Of a stretch of DNA of 64,000 nt, positions 8,941-18,710 are shown in pieces. Below the pieces are notes generated by a model that saw only the letters and a program-made list of their open reading frames with translations, was not told the origin of the DNA and did no database searches. Source of the DNA: Thalassotalea loyana (lineage in GTDB: Bacteria > Pseudomonadota > Gammaproteobacteria > Enterobacterales > Alteromonadaceae); assembly GCF_030161435.1 (NCBI RefSeq), contig NZ_BSSV01000007.1, forward strand, positions 1 through 64,000, in the 5' to 3' direction. Position numbers and translations under genes: made by a program. The first letter of the stretch is position 1. Each line of letters opens with the position of its first letter.

Positions 8941-9900
8941 TTGAATCTTAAATATTTTGCTATTTTAATTGTTATCTTCATATCTTTCTTCTATACAGGG
9001 CGTGCTCTGACGAACGAGGTCTTGTTAACTAAGCAAGAGGTTAATACACTTGTCCAAGTGGTAAATAAACAACTTAAGTTGCACTATTACGATGAAAGAA
9101 AAGGAAAGGCGATCTCACAAAAATTAAATAGCCTTTTAGCAAACGACTATTTTTACTCGTCGTTGCGACTCGACGAGATAGTTACTCGAATTAATACCGT
9201 ATTTTCATCAAGTCACGGTGATGGTTTTATTGATTTACAATTCAATACGAATAAAGCGCCAAACTTGGAATTATCGAAAAATAAAAACCTTTATTCAGAT
9301 TATGCAATTACTTATCAAACAATAGAGCCTCAAATAGCTTACGTTCAACTTGAGGGAGTGTTTACGAATCAGGAAAGTATTAGTGATTTTAAGCGTGTAA
9401 TCTATGATTTGCGTGATCATGAAAACATCATATTAGATATTTCTGAAGCTCAAGGGGCGAGTTTTAGCGTGATCCATCAATATTTGAGTCTATTGCTTGA
9501 GCCTAATCTTCATATTGCCAATATAAAACAAGTGGGCGACCAAGACGTTATTCCGATCGTTACTGATCGTGCTGATACTAAATCATCTTCGTTTGAGCCT
9601 AGACATATCGTGATACTCCAGTCCTCGTTTAATGAACAAACATGGGAGTTTTTTGCTGATACGTTGCAACAAAAGGGGAGTGTAATTATTGGTGAAGAGT
9701 CGATAGGAAATGCCAATATTAGTCAATTAATCTCTATTGGTAACCAACTGATACTGAATCTTCCTTATGCTGTTATTGAACGCCCTACTGATGGTTCGAA
9801 TTGGACTGACGAAGGCGTGATACCCAATTATTTTTCTTCAAAAGCGCAGGCGCTATCAATTGCACTTGCGCATATAGAAGGAGAGTTAAAGAAACATTAA
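8941..9900 (+). CDS. S41-peptidase-like periplasmic protein, probably catalytically inactive
   Basis: The 319-residue product begins at TTG 8941, which has AAGGAAAGG six bases upstream; a GTG at 8914 is in frame but lacks such a site. The N-terminal hydrophobic segment (residues 4-22) is a signal peptide or anchor. The body resembles the tail-specific/IRBP-like peptidase fold. It has an N-terminal helical cap, an AYVQLEGVF strand, a region matching the oxyanion area (NIILDISEAQG) and the FADTLQQKGSVIIGEES segment seen before the final strands. At the usual nucleophile position the family has Ser; here F230-N-E-Q-T has none. It may be a non-enzymatic binding relative. The terminator upstream separates it from the Sel1 gene. 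Confidence 0.65.
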   Translation: MNLKYFAILIVIFISFFYTGRALTNEVLLTKQEVNTLVQVVNKQLKLHYYDERKGKAISQKLNSLLANDYFYSSLRLDEIVTRINTVFSSSHGDGFIDLQFNTNKAPNLELSKNKNLYSDYAITYQTIEPQIAYVQLEGVFTNQESISDFKRVIYDLRDHENIILDISEAQGASFSVIHQYLSLLLEPNLHIANIKQVGDQDVIPIVTDRADTKSSSFEPRHIVILQSSFNEQTWEFFADTLQQKGSVIIGEESIGNANISQLISIGNQLILNLPYAVIERPTDGSNWTDEGVIPNYFSSKAQALSIALAHIEGELKKH

Positions 9901-9966
9901 CAAGACGGTTAATTTAATGTTTAATGGAGTTAAATCAGAATACAACAATAATAACTAGGTGATTTT

Positions 9967-10875
9967 GTGGGTGAATTATATATTCAGTACGAGTATTCAG
10001 TAGCAGCTTTTCAACTAATATGTGCAATGGTTGGAATGGGAGCAACGCTAACCGTTAATGACTTCAAGGATGTTTTACGGGAGCCAAAAGCTGTGTTTAC
10101 AGGAACTTTACTCCAATTCCTTGTGCCGCCACTGCTCGCATACAGTTTTATCACTTTTCTTAATATGCATATTGGTGTAGCCATCGGTTTAGCATTAATT
10201 GCTGCGATCCCTGGTGGAACCACCTCAAATGTTTTTACACTTTTTGCTAAAGGGAATGTGCCGCTTTCAATTTCAATCACCGGTGTAACAACATTGTCTT
10301 GTTTGTTGTTTACGCCATTTGTGTTGGGGGTTTTAATCATTGATTATTTACCGGGTGATTTTGTCATGCCAACAGGGAAAATCATCAGCGACATAATACT
10401 TACTCTGTTATTGCCACTTTGCTTAGGTATGTTGATTCATCGATTTTTTCCATCAATTTCTGGCACGCTTTCCAAGTGGTTTATCCGAGCATCACTCATT
10501 GGTATTTTGCTAATCGTGGTTGGCAGCGCAAGCGCGGGACGTTTAGATCTAGCAACGTTTGGTCAAGAAAATCTAATTATTGTATTAGGTTTCATCATAG
10601 CGCTTTGGGTGGTTACATCGTTAGTCACACGCATTCTTGATTTTTCAAAAGCCGATAGTAGTGCGATTGAAATTGAAGTGGTTGTTAGAAATATTAATTT
10701 AGCCGTTTTGATTAAAGCGTCACTTTTCCCAGCGGCGCAAAGTGTTAATCAGTCTTTGGGAGACATGGTACTGTTTTCTGCACTATTATTCGGTGCGGTT
10801 CAAATGTTAATTGCGGCGATTATTATTGCTATGCGACGAAAAAACACCGCTTCGGCGACATTGGCAAAAAATTAA
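9967..10875 (+). CDS. Bile acid:sodium symporter (BASS) family transporter
   Basis: This 302-residue polytopic membrane protein has about nine to ten hydrophobic segments. It contains the BASS hallmark PGGTTSNVFTLFAKGN near residues 80-95 and a second conserved half with VVRNINLAVLIKASLFP. Members import organic anions, pantothenate, pyruvate or 2-keto acids with sodium. Substrate cannot be assigned here. The GTG start at 9967 has TAGGTGA just upstream. It is 66 bp after the S41-like gene and may be cotranscribed with it. Confidence 0.88.
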   Translation: MGELYIQYEYSVAAFQLICAMVGMGATLTVNDFKDVLREPKAVFTGTLLQFLVPPLLAYSFITFLNMHIGVAIGLALIAAIPGGTTSNVFTLFAKGNVPLSISITGVTTLSCLLFTPFVLGVLIIDYLPGDFVMPTGKIISDIILTLLLPLCLGMLIHRFFPSISGTLSKWFIRASLIGILLIVVGSASAGRLDLATFGQENLIIVLGFIIALWVVTSLVTRILDFSKADSSAIEIEVVVRNINLAVLIKASLFPAAQSVNQSLGDMVLFSALLFGAVQMLIAAIIIAMRRKNTASATLAKN

Positions 10876-10964
10876 AATTAAAAAAACTGGCTAAAAATTA
10901 AACCTTTTTCTTATCACTAGCTACTTAACTGAAGATTGTTCAAAAAAATATTCGGGAAAGTATA

Positions 10965-12254
10965 GTGAAAATAGAAGATACCAGTGGTCAAGATGTTGTA
11001 CTTGCCAAATCATCACCCAAAAAGCCATGGGTGATTGGCATTGTCATCGCATTGACAATAATTATTCTAATTGGCGTCGCCTCTCCTGCCTTATCTAGTT
11101 GGTCTTCAGGCGACGCGAGCATCTCTCGTGAACGTTTAAGACTTGCGACTGTTACACGCGGTGATTTGGTACGAGATTTATCAGTGCAAGGGCGAGTCGT
11201 AGCAGCAGTCAGCCCAAGACTGTATGCGACAGGGCAAGGAACCATAACCTTTATGGTTGATGCGGGTGACGAAGTTACTAAGCATCAAGAGCTTGCTGTT
11301 ATTGAAAGCCCTGAGTTGACTAATCAACTTAAACAAGAGCAAGCCTCACTTCAGCGTCAAACACTAGAATTAGAGCGGCAAAAAATTCAAGCTCGAAAGC
11401 AGGCGCTAGCGAACCAAAAAGCAGTGGATTTAGCGAAAGTTGTGTTAGTTGCTGCTGAACGCGAAAAGCGCAGGGCAGACAAAGCCTATCAATTCCATTC
11501 TATCAGCCAAATCGACTTTGAAAAGGCACAGGATGACCTTCAAAATGCTGAACTTGTTTTTAAGCATGCAGAGCAAGATGCATCGTTAAATGCTGAAAGT
11601 TTAGCCTTTGATATTAAGACAGGACAACTACAAGTACAAAGGCAATCTCTGCTTGTAAAAGAGTTACAACGAAAGGTTGATGAACTCACCTTGCGCTCAC
11701 CAGTTGACGGTATCGTTGGCAACCTTGCTGTAAAGCAAAAAAATCAAGTTAGTCGAAATCAACCTATCTTAAGTGTGGTTGATTTATCGGAGTTTGAACT
11801 TGAAGTCGATATTCCTGAAAGTTATGCCGACGATCTTGCTATTGGCATGCAGGCAGAAATCACAGTTAATGGCACAACGTACGCGGCTAACCTAGTGACT
11901 ATCTCACCCGAAATTGAGAACAATCAAGTGACTGGGCGCGTGCGTTTTGCCGCCTCTGATTCAAGCAACCATCACCCCGAAGGCTTGAGACAAAATCAAC
12001 GACTAACAACACGAATTCTGATGGAAAGCAAGAACGACGTATTGATGGTTCAAAGAGGCCAGTTTTTAGAGAGCTCAAGTGGCAGGTTTGCCTATAAAGT
12101 GATTGGCGACGTAGCTCAACGCGTTGCAATAAATACAGGGGTTAGAAGCTTATCAAATGTGGAGATTAGTGAAGGGTTGGTACAAGGCGACACCATCATT
12201 ATTTCGAGCACTGATCAATTTAACGACGCTCAACGCGTGATTATTTCAAATTAA
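10965..12254 (+). CDS. Periplasmic adaptor (HlyD/MacA-type) of an ABC exporter
   Basis: This 429-residue membrane fusion protein has one membrane anchor at about residues 22-44. A biotinyl-lipoyl half-motif (YATGQGTITFMVDAGDEVTKHQELAVIESPEL, about residues 87-118) comes next. A long coiled-coil hairpin rich in Gln/Glu/Lys (about 118-245) follows, then the second lipoyl half (LRSPVDGIVGNL) and beta-barrel domains. It is the first of four tightly spaced genes with an ATPase and two permeases. This matches export systems of the MacAB/antimicrobial-peptide type, in which the adaptor links the pump to an outer-membrane channel. No TolC-like gene is adjacent. The start is GTG. Confidence 0.88.
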   Translation: MKIEDTSGQDVVLAKSSPKKPWVIGIVIALTIIILIGVASPALSSWSSGDASISRERLRLATVTRGDLVRDLSVQGRVVAAVSPRLYATGQGTITFMVDAGDEVTKHQELAVIESPELTNQLKQEQASLQRQTLELERQKIQARKQALANQKAVDLAKVVLVAAEREKRRADKAYQFHSISQIDFEKAQDDLQNAELVFKHAEQDASLNAESLAFDIKTGQLQVQRQSLLVKELQRKVDELTLRSPVDGIVGNLAVKQKNQVSRNQPILSVVDLSEFELEVDIPESYADDLAIGMQAEITVNGTTYAANLVTISPEIENNQVTGRVRFAASDSSNHHPEGLRQNQRLTTRILMESKNDVLMVQRGQFLESSSGRFAYKVIGDVAQRVAINTGVRSLSNVEISEGLVQGDTIIISSTDQFNDAQRVIISN

Positions 12255-12282
12255 AACAATTTAACGGGAAGAGGGAAGCATT

Positions 12283-12981
12283 ATGTTAACAATGACTAAT
12301 GTTAAGAAGGTATTTCGCACGGATTTAGTTGAAACTCATGCGTTGCGTGACTTTAATTTACAGGTCAATGAAGGAGAGTTTGTCGCCGTTACTGGTCCGT
12401 CTGGCTCTGGCAAAACGACGTTCCTAAATATCGCGGGCATGCTAGAAACTTTCAATGGTGGGAGCTACGTACTCGATGGTCAAGATGTTAGTCATTTGAA
12501 CGACAATCAAAGAAGCCGTCTGCGTAATGAAAAAATTGGTTTTATTTTTCAAAGCTACAATTTAATTCCAGATCTGAACTTGTTCGACAACGTAGATGTC
12601 CCATTGCGTTACCGAGGCTTTGACGCAAAAGAGCGAAAGCAACGTATCGAAGAAAGCCTAGAGACCGTTGGTTTAGCCAATCGCATGAAACACTTGCCTT
12701 CACAATTGTCTGGTGGACAACAACAACGGGTAGCGATAGCTAGAGCGTTAGCAGGAAAGCCTAGGTTTTTGCTCGCTGATGAACCAACAGGAAATCTAGA
12801 TTCGTCGATGGCACAAAGTGTGATGGACCTATTGCAAAGTATCAACGAATCTGGAACAACCATCGTCATGGTGACGCATGACCCTCAATTAGCTCAGCAA
12901 GCAGCAAGAAATATTTATGTGAAAGATGGTCAAGTCAGCGAAGTAAATGACGTGGTTAAAATGCACGTTGCAAATGCTTAG
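12283..12981 (+). CDS. ABC exporter ATPase (MacB/LolD type)
   Basis: The 232-residue nucleotide-binding subunit has Walker A GPSGSGKTT near residue 38, the Q-loop FIFQSYNLIPDL, signature LSGGQQQRVAIARAL near 144, Walker B FLLADEPTGNLDS and the switch His in VMVTHDP. It belongs to the lipoprotein/antimicrobial-peptide exporter subfamily. It is third-generation spaced: 28 bp after the adaptor and 9 bp before the first permease, so one operon is likely. Confidence 0.95.
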   Translation: MLTMTNVKKVFRTDLVETHALRDFNLQVNEGEFVAVTGPSGSGKTTFLNIAGMLETFNGGSYVLDGQDVSHLNDNQRSRLRNEKIGFIFQSYNLIPDLNLFDNVDVPLRYRGFDAKERKQRIEESLETVGLANRMKHLPSQLSGGQQQRVAIARALAGKPRFLLADEPTGNLDSSMAQSVMDLLQSINESGTTIVMVTHDPQLAQQAARNIYVKDGQVSEVNDVVKMHVANA

Positions 12982-12990
12982 GAGCTTACG

Positions 12991-14307
12991 ATGTTTGGTT
13001 ATTACATAAAGTTAGCGTTTAAAAGTATAAAGAAAAACCCTTTGTTAAGTAGCTTAATGGTATTTGCTATTGCGTTGGGTATTGGTGCTAGCATGACCAC
13101 TATAACGGTAAATTACCTAATGTCAGCAAACCCAATTCCAGAAAAAAGCCATCAGCTCTTTTATGTTCAAGTTGATAGTTGGGATCCTCATAATGCCTTT
13201 AACGATGAGTCAGGGGCTCCGCCAAATCAGTTAACTTGGACGGATGCTAGTAATTTGTTTAATGCGCAAAAAGCATCGAAGCAAGTGGTTATGGCAAAGT
13301 CCGGTGGCATTGTGGTGCCAGACAACCAGGATGTTAATCCTTTTGAAGCGCAAATAAGATTAACAACAAGTGAGTTTTTTAACATGTTCAACACGCCATT
13401 TTTATATGGCGCAAGTTGGGATTTATCCGTTGACCAAGCCAATGAACAAGTTGTTGTGTTAACGAAAGATCTAAACGATAAAGTTTTCGGCGGAGACAAC
13501 TCAGTTGGACGCAATATCGTTATTGCTGGTCAGCATTTTCAAGTTGTTGGCGTACTAGATTCTTGGCAGCCAGTACCCAAATTTTATGATGTGAATAATG
13601 GTGCATTTGATGAAGTTGAAGATGTCTTTATGCCATTTTTCTTAAAAGAGGCATTTGAACTACCTAGCTGGGGTAACACGAATTGCTGGAAGAGCCCTGA
13701 GGGAGAAGGGTTTAAAGCGTTTCTTCGTTCTGAATGTATAAATTACCAAATGTGGGTTCAATTAGATAATCCAATTGAAAAAGCAGATTATTTAACATTT
13801 TTGAATAACTACGTGACGGACCAAAAAGCATTAGGGCGTTTTCCTCGACCGATGAATAACCAGCTATCCGATGTCATGGAGTGGATGGAACGTGAGGAGG
13901 TCGTGCAGGACGATGCGAAAATGATGATGTGGATGTCCTTTATGTTTTTGATGGTTTGTTTGTTAAATACCGTGGGGTTATTGCTAGCAAAATTCATTGG
14001 AAAATCATCTGAGATTGGTTTGCGTCGCGCTATCGGTGCATCAAAAAGTGATGTATTCATCCAGCATATTATTGAGTCTGCTTGTATTGGCTTGCTTGGC
14101 GGGATTGTAGGCCTGTTGTTAGCTTTGGCAGGATTGCAGGGCATCAAGGGGCTTTATGGGGACTTCGTCAATAACTTAGTTGAGTTTGATTTACTCATGG
14201 CACTAGTCGGTATTTTAATCGCGTTAATCACGAGTGTTCTTGCAGGATTGTACCCAACATGGCGCGCTTGCAATATTTCACCCGCCAACCAGTTAAAGAG
14301 TCAATAG
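12991..14307 (+). CDS. ABC exporter permease 1 (MacB/FtsX fold)
   Basis: This 438-residue permease has the four-helix MacB topology. One transmembrane helix lies near residues 18-40, and a large periplasmic MacB-core domain covers about 45-310. Three C-terminal helices form the FtsX domain, including the conserved segment EIGLRRAIGASKSDVFIQ. It lies 9 bp after the ATPase and 10 bp before a second, different permease, suggesting a heterodimeric transporter. Substrate unknown. Confidence 0.9.
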   Translation: MFGYYIKLAFKSIKKNPLLSSLMVFAIALGIGASMTTITVNYLMSANPIPEKSHQLFYVQVDSWDPHNAFNDESGAPPNQLTWTDASNLFNAQKASKQVVMAKSGGIVVPDNQDVNPFEAQIRLTTSEFFNMFNTPFLYGASWDLSVDQANEQVVVLTKDLNDKVFGGDNSVGRNIVIAGQHFQVVGVLDSWQPVPKFYDVNNGAFDEVEDVFMPFFLKEAFELPSWGNTNCWKSPEGEGFKAFLRSECINYQMWVQLDNPIEKADYLTFLNNYVTDQKALGRFPRPMNNQLSDVMEWMEREEVVQDDAKMMMWMSFMFLMVCLLNTVGLLLAKFIGKSSEIGLRRAIGASKSDVFIQHIIESACIGLLGGIVGLLLALAGLQGIKGLYGDFVNNLVEFDLLMALVGILIALITSVLAGLYPTWRACNISPANQLKSQ

Positions 14308-14317
14308 GGAGATTGTT

Positions 14318-15532
14318 ATGTTAGAACTAGGACCTATCTTTAGAGCATTATTACGTAACAAGGTTGGTGCAGTGTTAATTGCTGTGCAAATCGCCTTTAC
14401 GATGGCAATTATTGTTAACTCTGTGTTCATTATTTACGAGCGCAGTCAAGAAACGAAGCGGCCCAGTGGATTAGATGAGGCTAATTCATTTTTTATTAGT
14501 AGTAGTGGCTTTGGTACCAACTTCGGGGCTAGAGCGACGATTGAAAAGGATTTAGCTGATATTCGCGCGATTCCCGGCGTTGTCAGTGCGATTCAAATAA
14601 ACGCTATCCCGATTAGCGGCGGTGGCTGGTCCATGGGCCTTCAAACAGAGCCTGGAGCAGAACACGATGGCGTGGGGACAGCGGTTTATATGGTCAATGA
14701 ACAAGGAATTGAAGCCCTTGATGTAGCGTTATTAGCGGGTGAAAATTTTGCTCCAAGTGACATTCGTTGGCGACAAAACTCTGAAAGTACTTGGCCTGAT
14801 AAGGTCATCGTCACGAAAGCGATGGCAGAGCGATTATTTCCTGATATCGATTATGGGCAAACTGTAGGTAAAACAGTATATATCAATGACAATGAGCCCA
14901 TGATCATTGTGGGGATCATCGACAAACTGCAGGCGCCTTGGGTAGGGTGGAATAATGTTGAAAATTCAATCTTGTCGCCTGAGTACATTGAGACAAACTC
15001 GGTACGTTATTTCATTAAAACAGAGCCAGGCCAACGCGATAATCTAATGAAAAAAGTTGAAGAGTTATTGGCTCAAAACAAAGAAAGGGTCGTGGATAAT
15101 ATGCGCAGTATCGAGTACGTTCGTGAGCGAAGTTATCGTGGCCATACCGCGATGATCAAAATCCTTACCACTGTAATCATTACTTTAACGATAGTCACGA
15201 GCTTGGGTATTGTGGGTCTAGCAAGCTTTAGTGTTAACCGACGAAAAAAACAAATAGGTATCCGTAGGGCGCTTGGCGCAAGAAAAGTAGACGTGCTGAA
15301 GTACTTCATGGTGGAAAACTTTATTATCAGTGGTATTGGTGTTGTCGTAGGAGCAGGGTTAACGATAGCACTAAATATTTTGTTGGTTAAGGCGCTCTCA
15401 ATTAACCCAATGGACTGGTTTTATATTCCTGTCGGGATGATTTTGCTGTGTTTGATAGGTCAGTTTGCTGTATATGGCCCAGCCAAAAGAGCAACCAATA
15501 TTGCCCCCGCAACTGCAACTAGAACTGTTTGA
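14318..15532 (+). CDS. ABC exporter permease 2 (MacB/FtsX fold)
   Basis: This 404-residue partner permease has an N-terminal helix (about residues 17-38), a periplasmic domain and three C-terminal helices with the RKKQIGIRRALGARKVDVLKYF motif. It is clearly homologous in layout to the preceding permease but divergent in the periplasmic domain. It ends the four-gene operon, and a terminator follows 20 bp after the stop. Confidence 0.9.
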   Translation: MLELGPIFRALLRNKVGAVLIAVQIAFTMAIIVNSVFIIYERSQETKRPSGLDEANSFFISSSGFGTNFGARATIEKDLADIRAIPGVVSAIQINAIPISGGGWSMGLQTEPGAEHDGVGTAVYMVNEQGIEALDVALLAGENFAPSDIRWRQNSESTWPDKVIVTKAMAERLFPDIDYGQTVGKTVYINDNEPMIIVGIIDKLQAPWVGWNNVENSILSPEYIETNSVRYFIKTEPGQRDNLMKKVEELLAQNKERVVDNMRSIEYVRERSYRGHTAMIKILTTVIITLTIVTSLGIVGLASFSVNRRKKQIGIRRALGARKVDVLKYFMVENFIISGIGVVVGAGLTIALNILLVKALSINPMDWFYIPVGMILLCLIGQFAVYGPAKRATNIAPATATRTV

Positions 15533-15552
15533 ATTGATTGGGTAATGAACTT

Positions 15553-15585
15553 AGTCCACAGACGAGCACATCTGTGGACTTTTTA
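15553..15585 (+). terminator. Terminator of the ABC exporter operon
   Basis: The hairpin AGTCCACAGA-CGAGCACA-TCTGTGGACT is followed by TTTTTA. It separates the operon from the convergent DUF1295 gene. Confidence 0.85.
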
Positions 15586-16500
15586 TTAACCCTTATAAGG
15601 GCCAGGGAAGAACATATTGGTCGTTTGTTGGTACGTCTTGTAGTCAGCACGCTTCTGAACTGAGTAATATTCAGCTGGAATAGCACCTGTATATGTGACT
15701 AGCGTTGTGTACATAATTCTCGACACGATCATAAGTCCAATGCCAAGTGCTGCAAAAATGATGATATTTTCTTGATCAAATAACCTCCACCATGACGGAA
15801 TTGATGCGATAATTAAGCCGTTCCAAACCATCCATTCTGCAAAGTAGTTTGGGTGGCGGCTGTAACGCCACAGGCCAACATTACACACTTTATTTTTTTG
15901 ACCTGTCTGTTTCATCTTTTTAAGAAATCGTATTTTTTGCATATCCGCCAACGACTCCATCACAAAGGCGGATAGCCAAATCACAATCCCCACTATTTCA
16001 AAGCTGGAGATTGTTGGCGATGTATTACTCGCAATAATAAACGCCGGAAAAGCCAAAAATGATGCATTGGCAACGCCTTGGACTATTGCTTCAATTTGCA
16101 TTGCGAGGGCAGTGTTGGATTTCCCTGTTTTTTGCCATCGCTTTTTTTGAAATTCATATCTTGGAAGCTCAGTATTCAAATGCCCAAGTTGCAAGAGTTT
16201 TATTGCGCCCAATCCCATTCGACTGCCGGCAAAAATGTATGCGATAGAAACAATAGCTACTCGAGCAGGTTCTCCTTCACTGAATAACCAAGTGATAATA
16301 CCGATGAGGGTTAATCCCCATGGCCAGCCAATATCAACATAAGACATTCTCCCTGTGCGCCAGGCAGGGATGCAAACAACCAAAGTAAATAATAGGGCTT
16401 GAAGGACCGCATTTAACAGACTCATATCGGAGAACTGTTGACTGATAGCTAATACAATAAAGCCACAAACAAAAGGGAGCAGAGGGGTAAAATACTTCAT
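15586..16500 (-). CDS. DUF1295 / steroid 5-alpha-reductase-like membrane protein
   Basis: This 304-residue protein has about seven hydrophobic helices and the C-terminal signature GLWRYSRHPNYFAEWMVWNG. That signature is shared by DUF1295 proteins, steroid 5-alpha-reductases and isoprenylcysteine methyltransferases, where it lines a cofactor and substrate pocket in the membrane. The start lies 14 bp after the stop of the molybdopterin oxidoreductase gene, so the two are almost certainly cotranscribed. Reaction and substrate are unknown. Confidence 0.8.
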   Translation of the reverse strand: MKYFTPLLPFVCGFIVLAISQQFSDMSLLNAVLQALLFTLVVCIPAWRTGRMSYVDIGWPWGLTLIGIITWLFSEGEPARVAIVSIAYIFAGSRMGLGAIKLLQLGHLNTELPRYEFQKKRWQKTGKSNTALAMQIEAIVQGVANASFLAFPAFIIASNTSPTISSFEIVGIVIWLSAFVMESLADMQKIRFLKKMKQTGQKNKVCNVGLWRYSRHPNYFAEWMVWNGLIIASIPSWWRLFDQENIIIFAALGIGLMIVSRIMYTTLVTYTGAIPAEYYSVQKRADYKTYQQTTNMFFPGPYKG

Positions 16501-16514
16501 TTATGTGAATCCTT

Positions 16515-18644
16515 TTACATGCTACTTGCAAATTCAGACGATAAAACAGGTGTTATTGCGACCGGTGTTCCATTTAGAGCGGCATTGCCTGTTAAATTGT
16601 CAATTCGACTAGCATGGGTTAGGTCATTAATACTGACACCTGGTTGAGTGGCTGCGATTGACATATTAGTATCATCTTGATTGTGTCCCCACCCCTGAGG
16701 CATTGTCACCACTCCAGCTAAAACATCGTTAGTAATGTCAACAGGCAATTGCACTGAACCAACTGCTGAATTTACTTTTACCATCTGACCTTGCTCTAGT
16801 CCTAGAGCTGTCGCATCATTTGGATGTATTTCCAATGTCACAGGATTTCTTCCTTTGACTAATCTCGCTGAATTCTGTGTCCACGAATTGTGGCTTTTTA
16901 CCAGGCGGCGACTAATGAGCTCAAAAGGATAGTCTTCGTCACGAGCAGGGCGTGTTAGAACAGACTGCAATCGTGGAAGATCCGTCAGGTAAAGATCTGG
17001 TGCTAAATTGATTTTTCCGTCTTGTGTTAAAATGCGTTGTTTAAGGCAAGGTTTCAAAGGCCCGATATCAATTCCGTGTGGATTGTCTATCAACTTTTCT
17101 AAACTCATTCCCGTTTCTCCGTACGGACCTTTTCTTAGCTCCATATCAAGAATCATTTCTGGTGTATAAATATCCTTCTCGCTACCGGTTAATGCATTAG
17201 CAAGCTCTTGCAAAATCTCCCAGTCTGCCTTTTGGTTTTCGTCTTTTTCAAATAAAGGTGCTGAATACTTAGCGGTATTGCGAACGGAAAAACTATTAAA
17301 GAAAATATCGTAATGAGAATTTTCAATCCCCGTTGTTGCTGGCAAGATGATATCTGCGTGTTTTGTGGTTTCATTGAGATAGATATCGATACAAACCATG
17401 TAATCAAGTTGTTCAAAAGCTTTTGCTAAATGCTGTCCACTAGGAGTTGAAAGTACAGGGTTACCGGCTATCGTAAATAAGGCTTTTATTTGACCATCTC
17501 CCGCAGTCGTGATTTCATCGGCAAGGGTAGCTACCGGAAACTCACCATTGAAAAAGGGAAGGTTATGAACGCGAGAATTGTATCGACCAAATGACGTTGG
17601 CTGACCGGGTTGATGCCCTCGCAGCAAGTCAAACGCTGGTTGTGGAAACATTGCTCCACCTTCGCGATCGAAATTTCCTGTGATAACGTTTAGTGCAATC
17701 GTTAACCATTGACAAATACCACCAAACGATTGTGTTGATGCACCCATTCGGCTGTAACATACTGCAGACTTAGCCTGAATCATCTCTCGAGCTAGTTGCT
17801 TTATCTCTTGAGCTGAAATACCGATATAATCTGCCACATTTTCCGGGCTGTAAAATTGGCTAAGCTCCCCAAGCTCGTCAAGGCCCTTTACATGCTCGGC
17901 TAAGTGTCTAAGGTTTACGTTATTTGTCGCATAGACTTGTTGAATCAGTGCCATTAACAAAAAAGCGTCTTTTTCAGGGCGAATGAATAAGTGTTGACTG
18001 GCTGCTTTTGCTGTTTTGGTGCGTTTTGGATCGATAACAACGACTTTACCACCACGTTTTTTAATTGACTGCAGTCTGTTTAACACGCCGGGAGCCGTCA
18101 TCATAGAGCCATTCGATACAACAGGGTTACCACCAATAATTAACATAAAGTCGGTTCTGTCGATATCTGGTACGGGGATTAGCATTCCTGCACCTAGCAT
18201 ATAATTTGACGCTACATGATGTGGCATTTGATCGGTTGATGCGGAGCTAAATCGGTTAATGGTGCCAAGCTGTTTTAAGAAAGGTTTTAAAAAGATTGCG
18301 TTGCCTAAATTATGGGCATTGGGATTTCCTAAATAAACAGCGGTGGCGTTTTTTCCAAATTGACCTTGAATAGTGTTAATCTTATCGGCTATTTCTTTGT
18401 ATGCTTGCTGCCAACTAATTTCTTGCCAACCATTTGCTGTTTTCTTTATTGGATATTTTAGCCTGTCTTTATCCTCATAAAAATCTTGTAATGCTTGTGC
18501 CTTGGGGCACATATGGCCATGGCTAAAAGGATCTTTTTTGTCACCTTTTATCGCGATAATTTGTTTGTCTTGATAGGTTATTTCTAAGCCACACATTGCT
18601 TCACAGATATTGCATGTGCGTAGGTGGGTTTTAACTTCGCTCAT
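16515..18644 (-). CDS. Molybdopterin-dependent oxidoreductase
   Basis: This 709-residue catalytic subunit of the DMSO-reductase superfamily carries a [4Fe-4S] motif at Cys11, Cys14, Cys18 and Cys46 (C-x2-C-x3-C-x27-C). Molybdopterin-binding domains follow, including GNPVVSNGSMMTAPG and a C-terminal MolDinB domain with HPNDATALGLEQGQMVKV. There is no twin-arginine signal, so it should be cytoplasmic. No electron-transfer subunit is adjacent; the next gene is a DUF1295 membrane protein. It is divergent from an AraC regulator. It is similar in size to formate dehydrogenase and assimilatory nitrate reductase catalytic subunits, but the substrate is not evident. Confidence 0.85.
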   Translation of the reverse strand: MSEVKTHLRTCNICEAMCGLEITYQDKQIIAIKGDKKDPFSHGHMCPKAQALQDFYEDKDRLKYPIKKTANGWQEISWQQAYKEIADKINTIQGQFGKNATAVYLGNPNAHNLGNAIFLKPFLKQLGTINRFSSASTDQMPHHVASNYMLGAGMLIPVPDIDRTDFMLIIGGNPVVSNGSMMTAPGVLNRLQSIKKRGGKVVVIDPKRTKTAKAASQHLFIRPEKDAFLLMALIQQVYATNNVNLRHLAEHVKGLDELGELSQFYSPENVADYIGISAQEIKQLAREMIQAKSAVCYSRMGASTQSFGGICQWLTIALNVITGNFDREGGAMFPQPAFDLLRGHQPGQPTSFGRYNSRVHNLPFFNGEFPVATLADEITTAGDGQIKALFTIAGNPVLSTPSGQHLAKAFEQLDYMVCIDIYLNETTKHADIILPATTGIENSHYDIFFNSFSVRNTAKYSAPLFEKDENQKADWEILQELANALTGSEKDIYTPEMILDMELRKGPYGETGMSLEKLIDNPHGIDIGPLKPCLKQRILTQDGKINLAPDLYLTDLPRLQSVLTRPARDEDYPFELISRRLVKSHNSWTQNSARLVKGRNPVTLEIHPNDATALGLEQGQMVKVNSAVGSVQLPVDITNDVLAGVVTMPQGWGHNQDDTNMSIAATQPGVSINDLTHASRIDNLTGNAALNGTPVAITPVLSSEFASSM

Positions 18645-18710
18645 GGCGTTAACCTCTTTTTCATTATGTGAGAATCAGTGTGACAGCAATTTATCGAGAG
18701 ACTAATTGTA

